Shown here: positions 34,901 to 44,892 of the stretch, one piece after another
How the letters are laid out: each line of letters opens with the position of its first letter
Numbering within the stretch: position 1 is the first letter of the stretch
Source of the DNA: Mucilaginibacter terrenus
GTDB lineage: Bacteria > Bacteroidota > Bacteroidia > Sphingobacteriales > Sphingobacteriaceae
Assembly: GCF_003432065.1 (NCBI RefSeq)
Contig: NZ_QWDE01000003.1
Span: 310,001 to 374,000, forward strand
Length of the DNA: 64,000 nt
Direction: 5' to 3'
The notes under the pieces: generated by a model
Told to the model about the DNA's origin: nothing
Databases searched by the model: none
Seen by the model: the letters and a program-made list of their open reading frames with translations, nothing else
Position numbers and translations under genes: made by a program

Positions 34901-37095
34901 ACTTCCTGCAGTTTGGCAACAAAGGTATATTAGCACACAACTTCAGCATTACCAATGCCAACCAGGTTTTGAGTGCTAATACCACATCCGGCCAGTACAA
35001 CTCGCCAATAACGGTAGATTTCCGCAACTTCAAAATAGAGACACTTACCAAACTAGCTAAACAAGATTCGCTGCTTGTAGGCGGTACAATAAACGGTAAT
35101 GCGGTGGTTGGTAACTTCCAGAAGTCGCCAACATTTACCGCGGCCATGAACATCAGCGACTTTAACTTCAAGCAAGATACAGTCGGCAACATAGCCATTA
35201 AGGTGAATAATCAAACTGCCAACGCCTACGCTGCACAAGTAAGCATCACCGGCAAAGGCAACCAGGTAGACCTTAATGGTATGTATTACACCACCCCCGA
35301 AAGCCGCTTTGATCTCAATCTGAATATTGTCAACCTGGGCATGAAGAGTATTGAAGGTTTCAGCTTTGGGGCATTAAAGAATGCAAGTGGCAATATCACG
35401 GGCCAGCTGCGCATTACAGGTACAACAACAGCGCCGGCAGTGCGGGGTAATATCAACTTTAACAAGGTTGCGTTTAACGTGGCAATGCTTAACTCCTACT
35501 TTACTATGCCGCAGGAAAGCATCACCTTTAACGACGAAGGTATCCGCTTTAACGACTTTACCCTTGTGGACTCCACCGGCAACAAAGCCATTGTTACCGG
35601 CGCGGTTTATACAAAAACCTATACAGACTTTAAGTTTGGTATGGATATCCGTACCGATAACTTCCGTGTGATTAACTCAACCAAAGCAGATAACCAGCTA
35701 TTCTACGGTAAGCTGTTCCTGAACAGTAATATTAAGATACGCGGCGACATGGCTAAGCCTGTGGTTGATGCAACACTTACCGTTAACGACAAAACCGACC
35801 TCACCATCGTTCTGCCTACTGCGGACCCCGGCGTAGAAGACCGAAAAGGTGTGGTAGAATTTGTTGACAAGGACGCACCAAAGCTCGACTCTATCCTGAT
35901 TGCGCGGCAGCTTGATTCGCTTAAACAATCTGAGATCACCGGGCTGGATGTAAATGCTACTGTTAACGTGGATAAGAATGCCAACTTTAACATTGTTATT
36001 GACGAGCGCAACGGCGACGTAGTAAACCTTAAAGGTGAGGCCCACCTCAGCGGTGGTATCGACCCAAGCGGCAAAACCAGCTTAACTGGTACCTACGTGG
36101 TTAACCAGGGATCGTACAACTTATCGTACGCAACAGTAAGCCGTAAGTTTAACTTCAAACAAGGCAGCACCATTACCTGGACCGGCGACCCAACCAGCGC
36201 AAATATCGACCTTACTGCTATTTACGTGGCCAACGTCCCTCCTATAGATCTTGTAGCTAACCAGTTGCCGGATGCAAGCGCGGGACAGTACAAGCAAAAA
36301 CTACCGTTCAACGTAAACCTGAAGCTGCGTAACGAGTTAATGAAACCGGATATCAGTTTTGACATTGTATTGCCGGACAGCAACTACAACGTTTCTGCAG
36401 ATGTTACCAATACCGTTGCTACCAGACTAAACCAAATAAGGCAGGACCCCAACGAGCTGAACAAGCAAGTACTGGGTGTGTTGATACTGGGCCACTTTAT
36501 TGGCGACAACCCACTGCAAAGCCAGGGCGGCAGCGCCGGCGTAGAAGGTGCTATCCGCAGCAGCGTGAGTGGTTTACTTACCGATCAGCTGAACAACCTT
36601 GCAGGCAGCCTTATTTCCGGTGTCGACCTTAACTTTGGGCTAACCTCCGGGCAGGATTACTCCACCGGTACGGCGCAGAACCGAACGGACCTGAACGTAG
36701 GGCTTTCCAAGCGGTTCCTGAACGACAGGCTTACTGTTACTGTAGGTAACAACTTTAACCTGGAAGGAGCGCAGCAGGGCCAGAAAACGTCGAATATTGC
36801 GGGCAACCTGTCGGTGAATTATAAGCTGACAAAAGATGGCCGCTTCGCAATCCGAGGTTACCGCAAGGATGAATACATCGTTATACAGGGACAGGTAATA
36901 GAGACCGGCATCGGTTTTACCCTGACGGTAGACTATAACCGTTTCCGCGAGATATTCCGCAAACGCACGCCGGAAGAACGCGAAATGCGCAGGCGCTACA
37001 AGCAAGAACAAAAACAGAAAGACGAACAGGAAAAGGAGTCTCAGCAAAAAGATAAAGACGACAGGACCAAGACCCAGACCACAACCATACAATGA
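31972..37095 (+). CDS. tamB: TamB-like translocation/assembly module protein
   Basis: A 1707-residue periplasm-spanning protein: one N-terminal membrane anchor (about residues 9-32), a very long beta-rich AsmA-like body, and a C-terminal TamB (DUF490) domain (about 1250-1640), then a charged Lys/Gln/Glu tail. It is thought to carry lipids between membranes or assist outer membrane proteins. The start is TTG: the upstream in-frame stop is at 31945 and the anchor begins within ten codons, leaving no ATG or GTG. It overlaps tamL by four bases. Confidence 0.93.
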   Translation: MERFGRIALKTILWIIASVIFLILLVVILIQVPAVQNFAKNKAVTFLQNKIHTKVEIGHISLGLPKLLVLEDVYFEDQQKDTLIAGDKLKVDITLMKLLKNKVEINEINLQGITAKVSRRADSTFNFDYILKAFAGEQKKEPKPEDTTSTMQFSVDKINLDRINVAYKDVTTGNDVKFLLGHLDTRIKDFDLDKMKFTIPKINLSGVNAKIIQTPAGSTIAQAATVDTAVTPLNMDLTLGEIDVDKVKVDYRSNEMDASVDLGKFLVNMDKIDLKNQFVGVKSITLNDTKAGVRFAKPKTVVKAAVNAVKKLDTLVSVRQTAKGWTAALGKITLANDDIKFDNDAQAPIRRGLDFAHMHIQNLNTNIENLKYNPDSLSGRVNTLTFNDKSGLKINTFHTNFFYGAHGAYLKDLLVETPGSTIQKELIVGYPSIESLTKNLGALSINANLDGSKLSLRDVLLLMPTMSSMEPFKSSPNTVLKINGRVAGTVGNLRIPNLELSGFGNTYVKASAIARGLPDVEKAYIDLNITDFRTSRRDIVRLVPKGTIPPNVSIPENMDLKGTFKGTMKNFNTRMNLRSSYGAVDLIAAMKSGRRKGSETYTANIKANNLNVGALTKQPQMVGMVTMSANISGAGLDPKTANLKFNGNVARAYVKGYNYHNLVVKGTARNGSYVANAFMGDPNIHFSLDAKANMNKKYPAVNATLMVDSIDLQKLGFTKDVMRFHGKIVADVPTADPDYLNANILATELVINNAGQRINLDTVSLISTANADSSSLRLKTPMFYAHLGGKYTLTGIAPAITDVINKYYNTGLVSKTPAVKTKYSPQQFIFDARLVKTPLVEKFVPDLKRLDPVLFNGRFNSTTGELLVNGSVPTVVYGTNTVNNMKLAVNTGNNALNYNLTVDEVKVGSSLDLLYTSISGAAQNNKLGISLQVRDQAKKERYRVAGTFSVIPDEYQFSFAQDGLLLDYTNWAVSADNFLQFGNKGILAHNFSITNANQVLSANTTSGQYNSPITVDFRNFKIETLTKLAKQDSLLVGGTINGNAVVGNFQKSPTFTAAMNISDFNFKQDTVGNIAIKVNNQTANAYAAQVSITGKGNQVDLNGMYYTTPESRFDLNLNIVNLGMKSIEGFSFGALKNASGNITGQLRITGTTTAPAVRGNINFNKVAFNVAMLNSYFTMPQESITFNDEGIRFNDFTLVDSTGNKAIVTGAVYTKTYTDFKFGMDIRTDNFRVINSTKADNQLFYGKLFLNSNIKIRGDMAKPVVDATLTVNDKTDLTIVLPTADPGVEDRKGVVEFVDKDAPKLDSILIARQLDSLKQSEITGLDVNATVNVDKNANFNIVIDERNGDVVNLKGEAHLSGGIDPSGKTSLTGTYVVNQGSYNLSYATVSRKFNFKQGSTITWTGDPTSANIDLTAIYVANVPPIDLVANQLPDASAGQYKQKLPFNVNLKLRNELMKPDISFDIVLPDSNYNVSADVTNTVATRLNQIRQDPNELNKQVLGVLILGHFIGDNPLQSQGGSAGVEGAIRSSVSGLLTDQLNNLAGSLISGVDLNFGLTSGQDYSTGTAQNRTDLNVGLSKRFLNDRLTVTVGNNFNLEGAQQGQKTSNIAGNLSVNYKLTKDGRFAIRGYRKDEYIVIQGQVIETGIGFTLTVDYNRFREIFRKRTPEEREMRRRYKQEQKQKDEQEKESQQKDKDDRTKTQTTTIQ

Positions 37096-39344
37096 TTAAA
37101 CGTATAAAATATCTGTTGCTATTAACTGCATTTATATCAGCATGCAGTACTACTAAGTACATCCCCCCTACCGAAAAATTGTACACCGGCAGTTCGGTGA
37201 AAATTGCAGACAAGGACATTAAAAAAAGCGATGCAAAGGCATTAAGCAGTGAAATGCAGGCGCTTGTGCGCCCAAAACCAAACTCCAAAATCTTAGGTTT
37301 AAGGTATAAGCTCTGGTTCTATTACAAGACCAAAGCACGTAAAGGATTCATCCAAAAGTTCTTCAGCAAATTTGGCGAGCCACCAGTATTTGTAAGCCAG
37401 GTAAACCTGGAAAAGAATAGCGAAATAATGCAGAACCGCCTGCAGAATGAAAGCTATTTCCAGGCGACAGTTAGTGGTGACACCATTGGTAAAGCAAGAA
37501 CCGCCAGAGCTGAATTCACGGTGAATGCAGGCCCGTCTTACACCATTCGCAACATCGAATTCCCGCTGGCAACAGATAACAGTTTGGACACCGCCGTACG
37601 CGGCACCATGAAAGAGACGCTATTAAAGAAAGGCGATAAGTACAACCTGGATGTGATCAAGTCTGAACGTATACGTATTGACGCCCGTCTAAAAGAAAAA
37701 GGCTTTTTCTACTTTGCACCAGAGCAATTGATCATCAGGGTTGACAGCACTGTGGCAACACACCAGGTGGATCTTACTGTGCGCATCAAACCGGAAACAC
37801 CTGAACGTGCCCGCGAGATCTATACCATCCGCAACCTGTATGTTTATCCAAATTACTCATTGCGCGATACATCATTAAAACTGGACCAAGCAAAACCTTA
37901 CCGCTGGTACAACGTGGTAGACCCACGCAAAACGGTTAAGCCTTATCTGTTTGCCAACACCGTATTGCTGCATCCTAACGATACTTACAGCCGCACTACG
38001 CACAACAACTCGCTTAACAGGTTTATCAACCTTGGACCTTTCCAATATGTAAAAAATCGCTTTGAGGATGTAACGCCTGATTCGCCAAAGCTGGATGTGT
38101 ACTACTTCCTTACTCCATACAAAAAGAAATCGCTGCAACTGGAGCTTTTAGGCCGCACAACATCCGCAAACTACACCGGCTCGCAGGTTAACCTTAATTG
38201 GCGCAACCGCAATGCCTTTAAAGGTGGCGAGCTGCTTACCGTTACGTTGTTTGCCAGTACCGACGTGCAGATTGGCGGCAACAACGGAGGGTATAACGTA
38301 TTCCAGTATGGTATACAGCCGTCCATATCATGGCCACGAATAATCAGTCCGTTTAACTTTAATTCTGATAACGCCTACATACCGCGTACAACGCTAACGC
38401 TTAACTACACCTCGGTTGTTCGTTCTAAACTATACTCGCTTAACTCGTTCAGCGGTTCATTTGGCTATAGCTTTAAAACCAACGTACATAAGCTGAACGA
38501 ACTTAACCTGCTGGAGATCACTTACGTAAAACCACGTAATGTACAGCAGCTGTACCTGGACAGTATTGCTAAAACGCCAAACCCGGCATTAAAGCACGTT
38601 ATCGATCCGCAGTTCACCTGGGGACCGAGCTATGCGTACACATACGATAACACAACAGAAGATTACCGCACCAACAGTTTCTTTTACAGAGGCAAGCTAA
38701 GCTTATCAAACAATATTTATGGTTTAGTTACAGGTGCCGATACACTCGGCGGAAAAGTTAAAAAGCTTTTCGGTACACCGTTCAATCAGTACATTAAACT
38801 TGAGAATGAGATCAGGTACTTCCACAAGCTTGGGCTGGGCAGCAAGTTTGCAGCAAGGTTCCTGGTAGGTCTTGGTCAGCCTTATGGCAACTCCACCATC
38901 CTGCCATACAGCCAGCAGTTCTTTATTGGCGGCCCTAACAGCTTAAGAGGTTTCAGAGCACGCTCTGTAGGACCAGGCAGCGTAGATGCAAGCGCATTAA
39001 ACGGCGGTTTTATTGCTGACCAATCGGGTGATATAAAGATAGAGGCCAACCTGGAATACCGGGTTAAGCTTTTCAGCATAGTTTATGGCGCACTGTTTAC
39101 GGATGCCGGTAACGTTTGGAACGCCAAACCGCACCAGGCAGGCGGTACATTCGGACCCAATTTCCTGAAACAGATGGCTGTTGATGCCGGGTTTGGCTTA
39201 AGGTTCGATGCTACCATACTGGTATTTCGTGCCGACATGGGCTTTCCGCTGCTAACGCCTTATCCACAGGCAAACGGCAGCCGGTCTATTCCGTTAAGTT
39301 TTGATAAAGCCATATTGAACATTGCTATTGGCTACCCGTTCTAG
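37092..39344 (+). CDS. tamL: TamL: TamA/BamA-like outer membrane lipoprotein
   Basis: A 750-residue Omp85-superfamily protein with POTRA-like repeats (about 90-350) and a C-terminal barrel ending in IAIGYPF. The barrel includes the FFIGGPNSLRGFR loop, with the conserved Omp85 RGF. Unlike TamA it has a lipobox (AFISAC, C18), giving a lipid-anchored N-terminus; this TamL form is known from Bacteroidota as the partner of TamB, and the four-base overlap with tamB agrees. A terminator follows. Confidence 0.93.
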   Translation: MIKRIKYLLLLTAFISACSTTKYIPPTEKLYTGSSVKIADKDIKKSDAKALSSEMQALVRPKPNSKILGLRYKLWFYYKTKARKGFIQKFFSKFGEPPVFVSQVNLEKNSEIMQNRLQNESYFQATVSGDTIGKARTARAEFTVNAGPSYTIRNIEFPLATDNSLDTAVRGTMKETLLKKGDKYNLDVIKSERIRIDARLKEKGFFYFAPEQLIIRVDSTVATHQVDLTVRIKPETPERAREIYTIRNLYVYPNYSLRDTSLKLDQAKPYRWYNVVDPRKTVKPYLFANTVLLHPNDTYSRTTHNNSLNRFINLGPFQYVKNRFEDVTPDSPKLDVYYFLTPYKKKSLQLELLGRTTSANYTGSQVNLNWRNRNAFKGGELLTVTLFASTDVQIGGNNGGYNVFQYGIQPSISWPRIISPFNFNSDNAYIPRTTLTLNYTSVVRSKLYSLNSFSGSFGYSFKTNVHKLNELNLLEITYVKPRNVQQLYLDSIAKTPNPALKHVIDPQFTWGPSYAYTYDNTTEDYRTNSFFYRGKLSLSNNIYGLVTGADTLGGKVKKLFGTPFNQYIKLENEIRYFHKLGLGSKFAARFLVGLGQPYGNSTILPYSQQFFIGGPNSLRGFRARSVGPGSVDASALNGGFIADQSGDIKIEANLEYRVKLFSIVYGALFTDAGNVWNAKPHQAGGTFGPNFLKQMAVDAGFGLRFDATILVFRADMGFPLLTPYPQANGSRSIPLSFDKAILNIAIGYPF

Positions 39345-39368
39345 TATAACAATGTAAACACACTTTAG

Positions 39369-39394
39369 AAGGGGCGCTTATGGTGCCCCTTTTT
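39369..39394 (+). terminator. terminator after tamL
   Basis: AAGGGGC (39369-39375) pairs with GCCCCTT (39385-39391), followed by TTT. Confidence 0.75.
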
Positions 39395-39411
39395 GTATAT
39401 TGAGCATACTT

Positions 39412-39837
39412 ATGAGCGAAGCATACATTCCACTTCAAATTATAGACTTGCATGAAGACGGGTTTCATCCGTTATTAAATATTAAACTGTTCGATAAGAA
39501 CTTTAAAGTGGTGTTAGACACAGGTGCTTCACGTACCGCCTTTGATCGACAGTTACTTTTAGAAGCCAACTCCTTAGCCGATATTATTGCCAGCGAGCGC
39601 CTCTCCACGGGGTTGGGCACCAACAGTATGGAGTCGGCAACAGCGCTAATTAAACAATTACAGATAGGGACATTTATAATCCCCGAGATTGAAGTAGCGG
39701 TACTTGACCTTTCCACCATTAACGTAGCCTACCGCGAGCTGGGTCACCCCGAAGTACTGGGTGTTATCGGCAGCGACATTTTAATGAGATACAATGCTGT
39801 AATTGATTTTGGACAGCAGGTGTTGATATTGAAATAA
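39412..39837 (+). CDS. retropepsin-like aspartyl protease domain protein
   Basis: A 141-residue protein with the catalytic VVLDTGASRTAFD (D36-T37-G38) and a later hydrophobic-hydrophobic-glycine segment LGVIGSDIL, the pattern of single-domain retroviral-type aspartyl proteases, which act as dimers. No signal peptide. I use ATG 39412; a TTG four codons upstream lies in the terminator region. Substrate unknown. Confidence 0.85.
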   Translation: MSEAYIPLQIIDLHEDGFHPLLNIKLFDKNFKVVLDTGASRTAFDRQLLLEANSLADIIASERLSTGLGTNSMESATALIKQLQIGTFIIPEIEVAVLDLSTINVAYRELGHPEVLGVIGSDILMRYNAVIDFGQQVLILK

Positions 39838-39854
39838 TGCCGGACTTTTACCAG

Positions 39855-39916
39855 CGTCATTACGAGCGATAGCGTGGCAATCCTTACATGCACGGCGACG
39901 GAAGTTATTTCTTCGG
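39855..39916. repeat. 87-base repeat, copy B, truncated
   Basis: The first 62 bases of the 87-base repeat (CGTCATTACGAGCGATAGCG start); the last 25 bases are missing and the next full copy begins at the very next base. Part of the 366-base gene-free stretch 39838-40203. Confidence 0.85.
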
Positions 39917-40003
39917 CGTCATTGCGAGCAACAGCGCGGCAATCATCGACATGCATGTTAAGCTACCTTTCTATCGAAGATTGCTTCGTTCCTTGCAATG
40001 ACG
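39917..40003. repeat. 87-base palindromic repeat, copy C
   Basis: Exactly 87 bases, from CGTCATTGCGAG to CTTGCAATGACG, with the variable centre and the GATTGCTTCGTTCC inner 3' arm. Confidence 0.9.
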
Positions 40004-40027
40004 CGTGGGGTTGAAACAGAACTTAAA

Positions 40028-40114
40028 CGTCATTGCAAGCGATAGCGTGGCAATGATCGACCTGCATGGCGAATTACCTATTCCTTAAGGATTGCTTCGT
40101 TCCTCGCAATGACG
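40028..40114. repeat. 87-base palindromic repeat, copy D
   Basis: Exactly 87 bases, ends CGTCATTGCAAG and CTCGCAATGACG. It lies 90 bases before the GIY-YIG start codon; nothing else was seen in 40115-40203. Confidence 0.9.
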
Positions 40115-40203
40115 CGGTAGATCTTGTAAGAGCTGGCAACATGCCTCTTCTCAGAAATTCAACTTTTATTTAGCAAAGCAAATTCCTGTCACTAAATTGC
40201 TGC

Positions 40204-40509
40204 ATGGTATTCGGAAAAGGTGGATGCGTTTACATCATTACAAACAAGGAGCACTCAGTCCTGTACACAGGTGTCACATCCGACTTGAGAGCCAGGGTCT
40301 GGCAGCATCAAAATCACCAGCATCCCAGTAGCTTCTCCGCAAAGTATAACTGTAATAAATTAGTTTACTACTATAGCTATGCTCATATTGAAGACGCCAT
40401 AGCGGCTGAAAAGAGTATTAAAGCCGGTAACAGGAACCGTAAGATTACTCTTGTAAATTCGATTAATCCGGAATGGAGAGATTTATCGATAGAGCTATTA
40501 TCGGAGTAG
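40204..40509 (+). CDS. GIY-YIG nuclease family protein
   Basis: A 101-residue single-domain GIY-YIG protein: CVYIITN (8-14) and LYTGV (20-24) are the two halves of the signature, followed by TSDLRARVWQH with the catalytic arginine (R31), the usual HPSSFSAKYN loop, and the acidic residue in AAEKSIK. C-terminus INPEWRDL is typical. Such small proteins are structure-related to homing and UvrC nucleases; their role is not established. Full 87-base repeats lie on both sides (40028-40114 and 40530-40616), the latter starting 20 bases after the stop. Confidence 0.92.
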   Translation: MVFGKGGCVYIITNKEHSVLYTGVTSDLRARVWQHQNHQHPSSFSAKYNCNKLVYYYSYAHIEDAIAAEKSIKAGNRNRKITLVNSINPEWRDLSIELLSE

Positions 40510-40529
40510 TCGCCGAATACAGATATCAG

Positions 40530-40616
40530 CGTCGTTACGAGCGATAGCGTGGCAATCCTCTAGATTTATGGCGGACTACCTATCCCTCCAGGATTGCTTC
40601 GTTCCTCGCAATGACG
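40530..40616. repeat. 87-base palindromic repeat, copy E
   Basis: Exactly 87 bases (CGTCGTTACGAG to CTCGCAATGACG), between the GIY-YIG gene and the gyrB terminator. Confidence 0.9.
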
Positions 40617-40628
40617 CGGTGGCCCTAC

Positions 40629-40657
40629 AAAAAAGCCCCGCCAAATCGGCAGGGCTT
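40629..40657 (-). terminator. terminator of gyrB
   Basis: On the minus strand AAGCCCTGCC-GATTT-GGCGGGGCTT followed by a T-run (A-run on the + strand at 40629-40634). Confidence 0.85.
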
Positions 40658-40677
40658 ACTATTTCTAAGGATAACTA

Positions 40678-42639
<1,962 letters not shown>

Positions 42640-42682
42640 TCAATTAAAAAATACCTGTCCCTGCAGGTGGGATTTTTATATA

Positions 42683-42690
42683 CAAAAATA
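42683..42690 (-). promoter_or_regulatory. candidate -7 box for gyrB
   Basis: TATTTTTG on the minus strand matches TAnnTTTG, about 47 bases before the gyrB ATG. No -33 match was found. Confidence 0.4.
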
Positions 42691-42792
42691 CGATTTTAAC
42701 GCCACATATCCATCATAATGAGCGCCATTGTGGATAAATATGACCCTTGTGGAACATCTTAATTTAGGGTTAGGAAACTTGCCCCGAAAGCT

Positions 42793-42800
42793 TATCTTTG
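42793..42800 (+). promoter_or_regulatory. candidate -7 box for the OmpH-like gene
   Basis: TATCTTTG matches TAnnTTTG, 26 bases before the ATG at 42827; -33 element not clear. Confidence 0.45.
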
Positions 42801-42826
42801 TCAAAATTTTTTAGAAAATATTACAA

Positions 42827-43429
42827 ATGAAGATCAACGCGCCAATTGTTAAAACTGCTGTTTTGGCATTAGCTGTTGCAGCCGGAATTACCGCTTGCAA
42901 CCAGAATAAACCTGCCGATAAACCAGCTGCTGCTGCCGGTACCACTACTGCTGCATCTGCCACTCCCGAGATCGTGTTCGTAAACCAGGATTCGCTTGTT
43001 TCTCAGTACGAGTACATTAAGGATATGGACAAACGCCTGGACAGTAAAGGTAAAGCCGCGCAAAGCGATGTGGCTTCACGCCAGCAGGCTATACAGCGCG
43101 AGATTGCCGATTATCAGCGCAGCGCAGCTACCATGAGCGCAGACCAGCGTGCAGCTACCGAGCAGCGTTTACAGCGTAAAGGCCAGGAATTTCAGCAATA
43201 CCAGCAAAATGCCGGTGCGCAGGTACAAAACGACCAGGTGACTGAGCAAACCAAACTTTACGAAAAATTGGTTGATTTCACCAAAACCTACGCTAAAGAA
43301 AAAGGCTACAAAATGGTACTTACCTTTAAAAAAGGCGACCCTACAATGCTTTATGGCGATGCTAGCCTTGACGTTACTGCTGATGTAATTAAACGTTTGA
43401 ACGAAGCTTACACCAAAGACAAGAAATAA
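42827..43429 (+). CDS. OmpH/Skp-family periplasmic chaperone-like lipoprotein
   Basis: A 200-residue protein with a lipoprotein signal (lipobox GITAC, C24), an Ala/Pro/Thr-rich linker (26-45), then the OmpH layout: IVFVNQDSLVSQYEY, a long Gln/Ala-rich coiled coil (about 65-150) and the closing KGYKMVLTFKKG. Skp binds unfolded outer membrane proteins in the periplasm; here the lipid anchor would tether it. Followed by a terminator, then guaD. Confidence 0.9.
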   Translation: MKINAPIVKTAVLALAVAAGITACNQNKPADKPAAAAGTTTAASATPEIVFVNQDSLVSQYEYIKDMDKRLDSKGKAAQSDVASRQQAIQREIADYQRSAATMSADQRAATEQRLQRKGQEFQQYQQNAGAQVQNDQVTEQTKLYEKLVDFTKTYAKEKGYKMVLTFKKGDPTMLYGDASLDVTADVIKRLNEAYTKDKK

Positions 43430-43478
43430 ACACCTGCCTGGTGATGTGCTGGGCGTGTACAAGAAATAAATAGAAATG

Positions 43479-43507
43479 AAAACCCCGGCCCATGGTTGGG
43501 GTTTTTT
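43479..43507 (+). terminator. terminator after the OmpH-like gene
   Basis: AAAACCCC (43479-43486) and GGGGTTTT (43498-43505) with GGCCCATGGTT between, then T's; 16 bases before the next ATG. Confidence 0.8.
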
Positions 43508-43522
43508 AATGGAACAACATTT

Positions 43523-43993
43523 ATGAAGCACAAAGATTTTATGCAGATGGCCATTGAGCTGTCGGAGTATAACGTAAGGCAGGGACTAGGCGGCCCGTTT
43601 GGAGCGGTAATAGTTAAGGACGGCATGGTAGTGGCACGCAGCGCTAACAAAGTAGTGCCGACTAACGACCCTACCGCCCATGCAGAAGTCTCGGCAATAC
43701 GCATGGCCTGTACCGAACTAGGCACCTTTAGCCTGGAGGGTTGCGAGATATACACCAGTTGCGAGCCCTGCCCGATGTGCCTGGGTGCCATCTATTGGGC
43801 ACGCATCAGCAAAGTATATTATGCCAACACCAAGGCAGACGCAGCCGCTATTGGCTTTGACGATCACTTTATTTATGATGAGCTGGAACTACCGATGGAG
43901 AAACGCAAAATGCCATTTGAACAACTTTTGCGAGATGAGGCACAACAAGCTTTTAAGCACTGGCAGCAGTCGGAAAATAAGGCCGAGTACTAG
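43523..43993 (+). CDS. guaD: guanine deaminase (GuaD), CDA fold
   Basis: Hydrolyses guanine to xanthine. The 156-residue length and layout equal B. subtilis GuaD: GGPFGAVIVKDG, TAHAEV (H53, E55), CEPCPMCLGAIYWAR (C83, C86 zinc ligands), FDDHFIYDE, and the end in ...EY, which forms part of the domain-swapped active site. This distinguishes it from the tRNA deaminase TadA. ATG 43523 was chosen by homology; a nine-codon upstream extension would run through the terminator hairpin. Confidence 0.9.
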   Translation: MKHKDFMQMAIELSEYNVRQGLGGPFGAVIVKDGMVVARSANKVVPTNDPTAHAEVSAIRMACTELGTFSLEGCEIYTSCEPCPMCLGAIYWARISKVYYANTKADAAAIGFDDHFIYDELELPMEKRKMPFEQLLRDEAQQAFKHWQQSENKAEY

Positions 43994-44112
43994 TTTGGAA
44001 CAGTGTTTTTAATAACAACTAAAAACCCGTTTATAAAAATGTGTTTTTTGCAGATTCTTGCTCACCGACCAAGCTTTTTCGGTCCTGATCGGTGCAGTTT
44101 TTAAAGGATATC

Positions 44113-44892
44113 TTAGTTGATCAGAGATTTGATCAGCTCTTCAAGATCACTTAGGAAAAGCATGTTTGGACCATCGCTCAGAGCATGGTCCGGGTCGGGA
44201 TGAGTCTCTATAAAATAGCCGCTTGCACCAAAGGCACGTGCAGCATGGGCCATAGCCGGAACGAACTTACGGTCGCCCCCTGTCTTGCCGTTTGCACCTC
44301 CTGGACGCTGTACTGAATGGGTACAATCCATACAAACCGGGTAACCGAACCCACTCATATCCTGTATGTTGCGGAAGTCTACCACCAGGTTGTTGTACCC
44401 AAATGAGTTGCCCCTTTCAGTTAAAATGATCTGCTCGTTACCGGCTTCCTTTACCTTTTGGGCCGGGTAAAACATATCTTGTCCTGAAAGGAACTGCGCT
44501 TTCTTTACATTCACCACCTTACCGGTCTCCGCGGCAGCCACCAACAGGTCTGTTTGGCGGCACAAGAAAGCCGGAATCTGCAGTATATCAACTATTTCTG
44601 CCGCAACTGCAGCCTGAAATGGCTCGTGAATATCGGTAGTAACATCCAGCCCAAACTTCTCTTTTACGTTGTTCAGCATCTCCATACCCTTGCCTATTCC
44701 CGGCCCACGATAAGAATGTATGCTGGTACGATTAGCTTTATCGAATGAAGACTTAAATGCCAATGTAACAGGGTACTTAGCTTTTATTTCGGCAACTTTC
44801 TCAGCCACGGTGTAAAGCAGTTCCTGGTTTTCCATTACACAAGGGCCAACAATAAAAAAGGGCTTAGTGGTAATATCGTTATATAATGCCAT
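44113..44892 (-). CDS. kdsA: 3-deoxy-8-phosphooctulonate synthase (KdsA)
   Basis: Condenses arabinose 5-phosphate and PEP to Kdo 8-phosphate for LPS. The 259-residue barrel has FFIVGPCVMEN, FKSSFDKANRTS (PEP site), FLCRQTDLL and GDRKFVPAMA. Starting at 44892 gives MALYNDITTK; eight further upstream codons are open but lie inside kdsB. It overlaps the kdsB end by 14 bases. An imperfect hairpin (44063-44094) lies downstream. Confidence 0.95.
   Translation of the reverse strand: MALYNDITTKPFFIVGPCVMENQELLYTVAEKVAEIKAKYPVTLAFKSSFDKANRTSIHSYRGPGIGKGMEMLNNVKEKFGLDVTTDIHEPFQAAVAAEIVDILQIPAFLCRQTDLLVAAAETGKVVNVKKAQFLSGQDMFYPAQKVKEAGNEQIILTERGNSFGYNNLVVDFRNIQDMSGFGYPVCMDCTHSVQRPGGANGKTGGDRKFVPAMAHAARAFGASGYFIETHPDPDHALSDGPNMLFLSDLEELIKSLIN

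Noticed and set aside
39855-40616. Repeat cluster as a CRISPR array
   Set aside because: Units are 87-base palindromes with irregular gaps (0, 24 and 415 bases), no spacers of constant size and no cas genes.
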